A DNA stretch of 64,000 nt from positions 434,001 to 498,000 of the forward strand of contig NZ_CANLCY010000002.1 of assembly GCF_947489255.1 (NCBI RefSeq), in the 5' to 3' direction. Within the stretch, counting starts at the first letter, position 1. Every line of letters begins with the position of its first letter. Under the pieces are notes generated by a model. That model saw only the letters and a list, made by a program, of their open reading frames with translations. It did no database searches and was not told the DNA's origin. The translations under genes and the position numbers were made by a program. This document shows positions 17,588 through 24,502 of the stretch, in pieces. Source of the DNA: an uncultured Microbacterium sp. (GTDB taxonomy: Bacteria > Actinomycetota > Actinomycetes > Actinomycetales > Microbacteriaceae).

Positions 17588-18260
17588 CCCGGTCGGCCCG
17601 GGGAGCGACCGCCAGCCACGACCCGTCGGCCAGAAGGTCGCGCAGCTCGTTCACGAAACGGGCGGCGTGGAAGCCGTCGGCCGCGGCATGGTGCAGCTGC
17701 AGGGCGACGGGCAGCAGCACCCGGCCGTCGCGTTCGACGTATCGGCCGAGCGTGACGATCGGTGCGAGATGCGCCCACCCCTTCTGGATGTTCAGCGTGA
17801 AGCCGGTGAAGCTCGTCCACGGCACGCTCGACACGTCGAAGGTGTTGCGGGGCGGTTCGCCCTGCGGGAAGAACTCCTCGGATGCCGCGTGCTCGGCGAT
17901 GGTCCGCACCGCGGCGGCGTGGAACGCGTCGAAGTCGGGGTCGAACGGCACCCAGAGGCACGAGAACGTCTCGCGCTCGGCGTGGAAGACCGTGAAGGCC
18001 GGGTGCACGCGGTCCCACACGGCCGGAGCGCCCGCCTCGTCGAGGCACAGCCGGAACTCCTCGTGCCGATCGACGATCGACGCGAGGGCCCAGATCTGCG
18101 CGACGTACGTGCGACGCGCCGCTGCCCGCACAGCGGCGACGAAGTCGGTGACGTCGATCTCGACCGTCAGCGCGTACGTGCACGGCGACGCGTGCAGGTA
18201 GTGCGCGAACTGCTGCCGTCGCGGCCACGTGTCGATGTCGATGGGGGTGGGGTGCTCCAT
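17577..18260 (-). CDS. CatA-like O-acetyltransferase
   Basis: A 227-aa protein of the type A chloramphenicol acetyltransferase fold (family length about 215-220). The catalytic motif HHxxxDG is HHAAADGFH, with His191 as base and Asp195 structural. Family members form trimers and use acetyl-CoA. Many chromosomal homologues in soil actinobacteria do not inactivate chloramphenicol, so resistance should not be inferred. The ATG at 18260 is 50 bp downstream of tRNA-Val on the same strand; GATCAT lies 6 nt upstream, so it may have its own leaderless promoter or be read through from the tRNA. Confidence 0.88.
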   Translation of the reverse strand: MEHPTPIDIDTWPRRQQFAHYLHASPCTYALTVEIDVTDFVAAVRAAARRTYVAQIWALASIVDRHEEFRLCLDEAGAPAVWDRVHPAFTVFHAERETFSCLWVPFDPDFDAFHAAAVRTIAEHAASEEFFPQGEPPRNTFDVSSVPWTSFTGFTLNIQKGWAHLAPIVTLGRYVERDGRVLLPVALQLHHAAADGFHAARFVNELRDLLADGSWLAVAPRADRAIW

Positions 18261-18310
18261 CGCTCCATGATCGCGGACGTGCGACGAGCGAAAGCGAGGC
18301 TGTGGAGAGG

Positions 18311-18383
18311 TGGGCCCTGCCGGGATCGAACCGACGACATCCACGGTGTAAACGTGGCGCTCTACCAGCTGAGCTAAAGGCCC
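18311..18383 (-). tRNA. tRNA-Val, anticodon TAC
   Basis: A 73-nt cloverleaf on the minus strand: 7-bp acceptor stem (GGGCCTT with AGGGCCC), D arm with AGCTCAGCTGGTAGAGC, anticodon stem CCACG/CGTGG with loop TTTACAC (anticodon TAC), and T arm with GGTTCGATCCC. Discriminator base A; CCA is not encoded. Confidence 0.95.
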
Positions 18384-18462
18384 GGGATGCCACGAGTCTA
18401 GCGTCGCGACGGTGCGCGGCCGTGCTCGCAGCACGCTCGCGTCCTCGCCGGCGCCTCGACGG

Positions 18463-18540
18463 CGAGGTCACGCGTTCGCGCCGAGACGACCCATGGATGC
18501 CGCGAATCGCGGGTCATCTCGGCCGGACCGCGTGACCTCG
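18463..18540. repeat. 30-bp imperfect inverted repeat
   Basis: Arms 18463-18492 and 18511-18540 match at 26 of 30 positions as inverted copies, with outer 12 bp (CGAGGTCACGCG) perfect, around an 18-nt loop. It occupies most of the 247-bp gap between tRNA-Val and the gene at 18631. No U-tract, so it may be a palindromic mobile repeat rather than a terminator. Confidence 0.55.
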
Positions 18541-18630
18541 CGTCGAACGGGACGGGCCGGGGCGGGCCGGGACGGGCGGGGACGACAGCGCGTACCGCCG
18601 ATGTCCGACCCCCGGGGTAGCGTTGCATGC

Positions 18631-19359
18631 GTGAATGCCGATCCCGCCGACCAGCGCAAACTGCTCGATCTCGCCGACCTCGACGCCCGCATCGTGCGCG
18701 ACGAGCGCGTGGCGGCGAACCCGCCGCAGGCCGAGCGCGTGCGCGAGCTCATCGCCCGGCGGGCCACGCTGTCGCAAGAGCTCGGCATCCGGGCCAATGC
18801 GCGCGACGACATCACCGCCGAACTGAAGCGTCTCGAGTCCGACGTCGCCGTGGTCGACGCCCGCATCGCCCGCGACACCGACCGCCTCGCCGCATCATCG
18901 AACCCCAAGCAGGCGCAGGGCTTCGAGAGCGAACTCGTGTCGCTGAAGCGCCGCAAGGGCGACCTCGAAGACATGGAGATCGCCCTCATGGAGCGCCTCG
19001 AGGCAGCGGATGCCGCGGTCGCCGAGCAAGAGGCCCTGATCGCCGACACCAACGCGCAGGGCGCCGAGCTCAGCGCCGAGGCCAAGACCACCGTGTCCGA
19101 CGCGACGACCCGGCTCGAGGGAGCACGCCGCGACCGCGAGGCCGTGGCCGCCTCGGTGCCGTCCGATCTGCTCGGGCTGTACGAGCGTCTCGCTGCGCGC
19201 GGCAACGGCGCCGGACTCCTGCGTGCCGGGGCCTGCGAGGCGTGCCGCATGGTTCTGCCGCCGAGCGATCTGGCCACCGTCCGTCGCGCGCAGACCGACG
19301 AGGTCGTCTTCTGCCCCGAGTGCGGCGCGATCCTCGTGCGCACCGAAGAATCGCGATGA
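18631..19359 (+). CDS. Coiled-coil zinc-ribbon protein (CT398/C4-type)
   Basis: A 242-aa soluble protein: a long antiparallel coiled coil (about residues 5-185, heptad-rich, with SSNPKQAQGFESEL in the turn) and a C-terminal zinc ribbon with CEAC at about 205-208 and CPEC at about 229-232. This architecture is known from the chlamydial CT398 family and from actinobacterial proteins thought to bind nucleic acid or partner proteins. GTG at 18631 follows TAGCGT (18618-18623) by 7 nt, indicating a leaderless start. Fifteen bp separate it from the polymerase-like gene, so the two are probably co-transcribed. Confidence 0.88.
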   Translation: MNADPADQRKLLDLADLDARIVRDERVAANPPQAERVRELIARRATLSQELGIRANARDDITAELKRLESDVAVVDARIARDTDRLAASSNPKQAQGFESELVSLKRRKGDLEDMEIALMERLEAADAAVAEQEALIADTNAQGAELSAEAKTTVSDATTRLEGARRDREAVAASVPSDLLGLYERLAARGNGAGLLRAGACEACRMVLPPSDLATVRRAQTDEVVFCPECGAILVRTEESR

Positions 19360-19374
19360 CCTCGTCCGGAGCCC

Positions 19375-21072
19375 GTGGCATCTGACACGGTCGTCGTCGG
19401 GCGCATCGGTTCCGACCGTCTCGCACTCCTGACCGTCGATCGCGACGCACCCTCCGTCGAGGTCCCCGTCGAACGGCTGGCCGACGCCATCGCGGATCGC
19501 GAGGCGCGGGGTGAGGTCCGTTGGGTGTGGGCCGACACCGCCTCGATCTACCCCGGCGTGCTGAAGGCGGGAGCGCGCGTCGCCCGGGCATGGGATCTGC
19601 GCCTCGTGCACGGCATCCTGCGCGACGCCGAGGGCGTGGTCGACGATCACGGGCTCCGCTCCCATCGGGAGTGGGATGCCGGCAGTGCGGCGCCCGCGAC
19701 CGGCGACACGCTCTTCGACCTCGGCGACGCCTCGACCGGCCTTCCCGACTCCCTCGACGCCGCCGTGGCGGAGTACCGCCGACAGCTCGCGGCCATCGCC
19801 TCGTCGTCGGCACCGGGAGCGCTGCGGCTCCTGTGCGCCGCGGAATCGGCGGGAGCGCTCGTCGCCGCGGAACTGCACGCGGCGGGCGTCCCGTGGAGCC
19901 GGACAGCGCACGAGGAGATGCTCGAGCGTCAGCTCGGAACTCGCCGGGGCGGGGGACTGCCCGCTCGCATCGAGCAGACCGCCGCCGCCGTCCGCGAGGC
20001 GCTCCACGATCCGACGGCGTCGCTCGACTCGCAGCCGCGGCTGCTGCGGTCGCTGCACCGGGCGGGGCTGCAGGTGACCTCGACGAGTCGATGGGAGCTC
20101 GCCGAGCACGATCACCCGGTCGTCGCTCCGCTCATCGCGTACAAGAAGCTCATGCGGCTGTACACGGCCAACGGATGGGCGTGGATGCAGGAGTGGGTGC
20201 ACGACGACCGCTTCCGCCCCGTCTACGTGCCCGCCGGGGTCGTGACGGGACGCTGGGCGTCGTCGGGCGGCGGGGCGCTGCAGATCCCGCGGTCACTCCG
20301 CACGGCCGTGCGTGCCGACCCGGGCTGGACCCTCGTCACCGCCGACGTGGCCCAGCTCGAGCCCCGGGTGCTCGCGGCGATGGCCCGTGACACGGCGCTG
20401 GCCGAAGCGGCATCCGGACGCGACCTCTACGCCGGCATCGTCGAACGCGGGGCGGTCGGCAGCCGCGCCGAGGCCAAGCTCGCGATGCTCGGCGCGATGT
20501 ACGGCGCGACGACCGGCGAGAGCGGCCGCTTGCTGCCGCGCCTTCGCCGCACCTTCCCGCGCGCGATGCAGCTCGTCGACGACGCGGCCCGCACCGGCGA
20601 GAACGGGGGAGTGGTCCACACCTGGCTCGGGCGCACCTCACCCGCCGCCGGTGACGCCTGGCAGCAGCTGCAGTCCCTCGCCAGTGACGCCACGGCATCC
20701 GGTGCCGACGAGACCCGTGCCCGGCGCTCCGCCCGCGACCGCGGTCGTTTCACACGCAACTTCGTCGTGCAGGGCACGGCCGCTGAATGGGCCCTGGCGT
20801 GGCTCGCCGACCTGCGCGCGCGTCTCGCCGCCTTCCCCCCGGTGGATGCCGCTCGCGCGGCGTCCGCCTCGGGGCCGATGTTCGCGCGATCGCCGCATCT
20901 GGCGTTCTTCCTCCACGACGAGATCGTCGTGCACACCCCCCTCGAGCACGCCGACGCGGTGGCGGCGGCGGTGCGGGAGTCCGCGGCATCCGCCGGTCGG
21001 CTGCTGTTCGGGACGTTCCCCATCGACTTCCCCCTCGACCTGCGGATCGGTGAGACGGCCGAGAAGGGCTGA
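19375..21072 (+). CDS. Bifunctional 3'-5' exonuclease/DNA polymerase, family A-like
   Basis: A 565-aa family A polymerase-like protein, much shorter than PolI (about 880-900 aa). Polymerase motifs are visible: motif A as TADVAQLEPRVLA, motif B as AKLAMLGAMYGATTGESG, and motif C as HDEIVVHTP. The N-terminal 200 residues correspond to a reduced exonuclease-like domain in which I cannot see a full DEDD set. The family is widespread in actinobacteria beside a normal PolI and its role is unclear, probably repair. GTG at 19375 is followed directly by MASDTVV-like sequence; rnpB follows 22 bp after the stop. Confidence 0.9.
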   Translation: MASDTVVVGRIGSDRLALLTVDRDAPSVEVPVERLADAIADREARGEVRWVWADTASIYPGVLKAGARVARAWDLRLVHGILRDAEGVVDDHGLRSHREWDAGSAAPATGDTLFDLGDASTGLPDSLDAAVAEYRRQLAAIASSSAPGALRLLCAAESAGALVAAELHAAGVPWSRTAHEEMLERQLGTRRGGGLPARIEQTAAAVREALHDPTASLDSQPRLLRSLHRAGLQVTSTSRWELAEHDHPVVAPLIAYKKLMRLYTANGWAWMQEWVHDDRFRPVYVPAGVVTGRWASSGGGALQIPRSLRTAVRADPGWTLVTADVAQLEPRVLAAMARDTALAEAASGRDLYAGIVERGAVGSRAEAKLAMLGAMYGATTGESGRLLPRLRRTFPRAMQLVDDAARTGENGGVVHTWLGRTSPAAGDAWQQLQSLASDATASGADETRARRSARDRGRFTRNFVVQGTAAEWALAWLADLRARLAAFPPVDAARAASASGPMFARSPHLAFFLHDEIVVHTPLEHADAVAAAVRESAASAGRLLFGTFPIDFPLDLRIGETAEKG

Positions 21073-21082
21073 CCGGCCCGCG

Positions 21083-21088
21083 TAGACT
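21083..21088 (+). promoter_or_regulatory. -10 box of rnpB
   Basis: TAGACT lies 5-7 nt before the 5' end of RNase P RNA deduced from pairing of its termini, which is the expected distance from a -10 hexamer to the transcription start. Confidence 0.6.
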
Positions 21089-21093
21089 CGACG

Positions 21094-21480
21094 GTGCGAA
21101 TGGGTCGGCTGGACGGTCGCGTCACGGGTTCGCCCGTGCCGAGGAACGTCCGGGCTCCACAGGGCAGGACGGTGGGTAACGCCCACCCGGAGCAATCCGC
21201 GAGACAGTGCCACAGAGAGCAGACCGCCCGCGCTTACGGCGCGGGTAAGGGTGAAAGGGTGGTGTAAGAGACCACCGGGGTCGTGGTGACACGACCCGCG
21301 AGGTAAACCTCGTCCGGAGCAAGGCCAGACAGGGGATGACGACGCGGCTCGCCGAGTCCCCGGGTAGGCCGCTGGAGCGGCACGGCAACGTGTCGCCGAG
21401 AGAGATGACCGTCCACGGGGCCCTGAGCTTGTCGAAGGGCCCCCGGACAGAACCCGGCGTACAGGCCGGCCCATTCGCAC
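21094..21480 (+). ncRNA. rnpB: RNase P RNA, class A
   Basis: The catalytic RNA that removes 5' leaders from tRNA precursors. Conserved blocks are present in order: CGAGGAACGTCCGGGCTCC (P3-P4), GGAGCAATCC, ACAGAGAGCAGACCGCC, GGTAAGGGTGAAAGGGTG, GGTAAACCTCGTCCGGAGCAA, and the 3' P4 strand ACAGAACCCGGC. The ends pair exactly (21094-21104 with 21470-21480) as helix P1. P2 is formed by GGACGGTC and GACCGTCC. Between P2 and P4 a hairpin of about 27 nt (GGGGCCC stem around CTGAGCTTGTCGAAG) fills the place of helix P19 and matches the REP-like palindrome seen at 42.3 kb. Confidence 0.95.
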
Positions 21481-21497
21481 CTCCCGCTCGGCGGACG

Positions 21498-21540
21498 ACG
21501 ACGACCCCGCCCGCTCCACCGAGCACGGCGGGGCCGTCGT
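21498..21540 (+). terminator. Terminator after rnpB
   Basis: A 14-bp stem (ACGACGACCCCGCC with GGCGGGGCCGTCGT, one mismatch) starting 18 nt after the 3' end of RNase P RNA. Confidence 0.75.
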
Positions 21541-21640
21541 GATCTCGCCTCAGGCGCCCGGGCCGGAGCCGGAGCCGGTGGTCGGAGGAGCCATTCCTCC
21601 GCCGCCCAGCCCGCATCGCGCCGACTCACCGACGAGTGTC

Positions 21641-21658
21641 GGACATATGTTCTACACT
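21641..21658 (+). promoter_or_regulatory. LexA-like (SOS) box over a promoter
   Basis: CGGACATATGTTCT matches the actinobacterial SOS consensus CGAAC-N4-GTTCG at 8 of 10 fixed positions, and the candidate -10 TACACT (21653-21658) overlaps its right end. It lies 30 nt before the gene at 21688. Confidence 0.4.
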
Positions 21659-21687
21659 CGATCACGGCCGGGGAAGGGGTCCGGTGC

Positions 21688-21978
21688 ATGGGGTCGACCA
21701 GAGTCAGCGACGAGATGGTCGCGCGGGTGCTGGCATCCATCGCCCCCTGCACGCTTCAGCCCGAGACCTGGGGAGCGCGCCCCATCGAGTGGTACGCGCA
21801 GAAGCGCGCGGTGTGGGCCTGGGTCACGTGGCCCAATCGCGCCGCAACGCGCGAGGCCGCGTGGGCCACCGGGGGCAACGACCGCGTCGTCATGCTCGAG
21901 GTGCCCTGCGAGGGCGGCCACTGGGCGCCCGTGGTGTGGCGTAACGCCGTCAGCGTGCGTCAGGTCGACGCGGCGTGA
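21688..21978 (+). CDS. Small hypothetical protein behind a LexA-like box
   Basis: A 96-aa soluble protein rich in tryptophan (seven Trp, e.g. WAWVTWP) beginning MGSTRVSDEMVARVLASIAP. I do not recognise the family. GAAGGGG 9 nt upstream supports the ATG at 21688. The upstream promoter overlaps a near-consensus SOS box, hinting at a DNA-damage role, but the gene stands alone: it converges on ppgK, and no translesion polymerase gene follows. Codon use is normal for the window. Confidence 0.65.
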   Translation: MGSTRVSDEMVARVLASIAPCTLQPETWGARPIEWYAQKRAVWAWVTWPNRAATREAAWATGGNDRVVMLEVPCEGGHWAPVVWRNAVSVRQVDAA

Positions 21979-22040
21979 TCACTCGCGGTGAGCCGCAACA
22001 CCGATCCCCACGAGCGACAGGATGCCACCCGCCCCGCGCC

Positions 22041-22826
22041 TCACTTGACGGCGGGCAGCGCCTCGGGCACGGGCACGGCGAGGGATGCGGCGCCGATGAT
22101 CCCGGCGTTGTTGCGGTGCTTCGCGGGGACGATCGGTGCGCGGAGTTTCAGGAGCGGGAGGAACTTCTCGGAGTGCTTCGAGACGCCACCGCCGACGACG
22201 ATCAGGTCGGGACTGAAGAGGAACTCGACGTAGTCGTAGTACCACTGCAGACGCTCGGCCCACTTCTCCCACGACAGCTCTTCGCGCTCCATCGCGGAGT
22301 AGGCCGCGAAGTGCTCGGCATCCTTCTTGTGTCCGGCGCGCTGGAGGTGACCCAGTTCGCTGTTCGGAACGAGGACGCCGTCGTAGATCATGGCCGACCC
22401 GATACCCGTGCCGAGCGTGGTGAGGATGACGAGGCCGTCGATGCCCTTCGCCGCTCCGTATCGCACCTCGGCGATGCCCGCGACATCGGCGTCGTTGGCG
22501 AAGTGGATGTCGCGCGACAGCCCGTGCTCGAAGAACTTCTCGGCCTCGAACCCGATCCACGTCTTCGACACGTTCGCCGCCGACAGCGTGCGTCCGCCCT
22601 TGACGATCGCGGGGAACGCCACGCCCAGCGGCAGGTCTGCCGGGGCTTCGAGCGTCTCGAGCACCTGCGTGACCGCGGCGAGCACGTCGGCGGGCTCCGC
22701 GCCCTCGGGAGTGGCGACCTTCACCCGGTCGCTGACGAGCTCCCCGGCGTCGAGATCGACGATTCCCGCCTTGATGCCGGTTCCGCCGATGTCCACTCCG
22801 ACCGCACGAGACGCATTCGTTGCCAT
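22041..22826 (-). CDS. ppgK: Polyphosphate glucokinase
   Basis: A 261-aa ROK-type kinase that phosphorylates glucose using polyphosphate (and often ATP). Phosphate motif VDIGGTGIKAG at residues 10-20, adenosine-type motif in LTTLGTGIGSAM, catalytic Asp in FANDADVAGIAE, and the PPGK-typical EELSWEKWAERLQWYYDYVE. Length matches actinobacterial PpgK. The ATG at 22826 follows TAGGCT by 7 nt on the coding strand, so the transcript is probably leaderless. It supplies glucose 6-phosphate to glycolysis at the cost of stored polyphosphate. Confidence 0.95.
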   Translation of the reverse strand: MATNASRAVGVDIGGTGIKAGIVDLDAGELVSDRVKVATPEGAEPADVLAAVTQVLETLEAPADLPLGVAFPAIVKGGRTLSAANVSKTWIGFEAEKFFEHGLSRDIHFANDADVAGIAEVRYGAAKGIDGLVILTTLGTGIGSAMIYDGVLVPNSELGHLQRAGHKKDAEHFAAYSAMEREELSWEKWAERLQWYYDYVEFLFSPDLIVVGGGVSKHSEKFLPLLKLRAPIVPAKHRNNAGIIGAASLAVPVPEALPAVK

Positions 22827-22923
22827 ACCCCTCAGCCTATCCAGCCCCGGGGTCGGCATCAGTAGGATCGGGAGAGCACCGGCGGTTCCGCGCCGATCCG
22901 CGAGACGCACGTGAGGAGCCATC

Positions 22924-23106
22924 GTGAGCGACGACAACGAGAAGTACTGGTACAACCTCGAGACCGGCCAGGTCGAGAAGGGGTACGAGTCGCCCGCGAT
23001 CGACCGCGCCGGCCCGTTCGACACCGCCGAAGAGGCGGCCAACGCGCCGCAGCTGCTCAAGCAGCGCGCCAAGCAGTGGGCCGACGAAGAGGCCCAGGAC
23101 GACTGA
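22924..23106 (+). CDS. Small SPOR-like conserved protein upstream of glnA2
   Basis: A 60-aa acidic protein, MSDDNEKYWYNLETGQVEKG..., matching the short actinobacterial proteins annotated as SPOR domain-containing (or, wrongly, methionine aminopeptidase) that sit directly before glnA2. Motifs YWYNLETGQVE and GPFDTAEEA are typical. GTG at 22924 has GAGGAG 5 nt upstream; a TAGGAT -10 box is at 22863-22868. It is 45 bp before glnA2 and probably co-transcribed. Role unknown. Confidence 0.85.
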   Translation: MSDDNEKYWYNLETGQVEKGYESPAIDRAGPFDTAEEAANAPQLLKQRAKQWADEEAQDD

Positions 23107-23151
23107 GTCCCCGGCCCGACGCACCGACCTCCCCCGAAACGAAGGATGACG

Positions 23152-24492
23152 ATGGACAAGCAGCGCGATTTCGTCCTGCGCACGATCGAGGAGCGCGGCG
23201 TCAAGTTCGTGCGCCTCTGGTTCACCGACGTGGTGGGCACGCTCAAGTCGGTGGCGATCGCCCCCGCCGAGGTCGAGGGCGCCTTCACCGAGGGACTGGG
23301 CTTCGACGGCTCGGCGATCGAGGGCCTCACGCGCTCCTACGAGTCCGACCTGCTCGCCCACCCCGACCCCACGACGTTCCAGATCCTGCCGTGGCGCGGC
23401 GAGATCGACCCGACGGCGCGCATGTTCTGCGACATCACCACGCCCGACGGGCAGCCCGCGGTCGCCGATCCCCGCCACGTGCTCAAGCGCACGCTGGCCA
23501 AGGCGGCCGACGCGGGCTTCACGTTCTACACGCACCCCGAGATCGAGTTCTACCTGCTGAAGTCGTCGCAGCTCGGCGCCGACGGACGCCCCCAGCCCGT
23601 CGACTCGGCCGGCTACTTCGACAACGTCCCGGGTGGCACCGCGCACGACTTCCGCCGTCGCTCGGTGCGCATGCTCGAAGACCTCGGCATCTCGGTCGAG
23701 TTCAGCCACCACGAGGGCGGGCCCGGTCAGAACGAGATCGACCTGCGCTACGCCGACGCCCTCACCACGGCCGACAACATCATGACCTTCCGCACGGTGG
23801 TGAAGGAGGTCGCGATCGAGCAGGGCGTCTACGCCACCTTCATGCCCAAGCCCATCAGCGGCCAGCCCGGCAGCGGTATGCACACGCACCTGTCGCTGTT
23901 CGAGGGCGACATGAACGCGTTCTACGAAGAGGGCGCGCAGTACCAGCTGTCGAAGGTTGGGCGCCACTTCATCGCGGGCCTGCTGCGCCACGCGAACGAG
24001 ATCTCGGCGGTCACGAACCAGTTCGTCAACTCGTACAAGCGCCTGTGGGGCGGCGACGAGGCCCCCAGCTTCATCTGCTGGGGTCACAACAACCGCTCGG
24101 CTCTCGTGCGCGTGCCGCTGTACAAGCCGAACAAGGGCCAGTCGACGCGGGTCGAGTACCGCGCGCTCGACTCCGCCGCCAACCCCTACCTGTCGTACGC
24201 GCTCATGCTCGCGGCCGGCCTCAAGGGCATCGAGGAGGAGTACGAGCTCCCCGCCGAGGCCGAAGACAACGTGTGGTCGCTCAGCGACACCGAGCGCCGT
24301 GCCCTCGGGTACGCGCCGCTTCCGTCGAGCCTCGACCACGCCCTCGAATACCTCGAGGAGTCCGAGCTCGTCGCCGAGACGCTGGGGGAGACCGTCTTCA
24401 AGTACGTTCTGCTCAACAAGCGTCGCGAGTGGAACCAGTACCGCGCGCAGGTGACGCCGTTCGAGCTGGCGAGCAACCTCGAAGCGCTCTGA
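23152..24492 (+). CDS. glnA2: Glutamine synthetase type I, GlnA2-like
   Basis: A 446-aa glutamine synthetase (glutamate + ammonia + ATP to glutamine), a dodecamer in the cytoplasm. Beta-grasp domain with GFDGSAIEG; metal and substrate motifs EIEFYLL, MPKPISGQPGSGMHTHLSL and NRSALVRVP. It lacks the longer N-terminus of GlnA1, as expected for the second isoform next to glnE. A Tyr aligns with the adenylylation site (EEEYELPAEAEDNVW), but the surrounding loop is diverged. ATG 23152 is preferred over ATG 23146 because GAAGG (23141-23145) would abut the earlier codon but is 6 nt from the later one. Confidence 0.95.
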   Translation: MDKQRDFVLRTIEERGVKFVRLWFTDVVGTLKSVAIAPAEVEGAFTEGLGFDGSAIEGLTRSYESDLLAHPDPTTFQILPWRGEIDPTARMFCDITTPDGQPAVADPRHVLKRTLAKAADAGFTFYTHPEIEFYLLKSSQLGADGRPQPVDSAGYFDNVPGGTAHDFRRRSVRMLEDLGISVEFSHHEGGPGQNEIDLRYADALTTADNIMTFRTVVKEVAIEQGVYATFMPKPISGQPGSGMHTHLSLFEGDMNAFYEEGAQYQLSKVGRHFIAGLLRHANEISAVTNQFVNSYKRLWGGDEAPSFICWGHNNRSALVRVPLYKPNKGQSTRVEYRALDSAANPYLSYALMLAAGLKGIEEEYELPAEAEDNVWSLSDTERRALGYAPLPSSLDHALEYLEESELVAETLGETVFKYVLLNKRREWNQYRAQVTPFELASNLEAL

Positions 24493-24502
24493 CGGACCGC
24501 CG

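Noticed and set aside
17577..18260. Chloramphenicol resistance gene
   Set aside because: The fold and active-site His are present, but chromosomal homologues often lack this activity; only the family assignment is supported.
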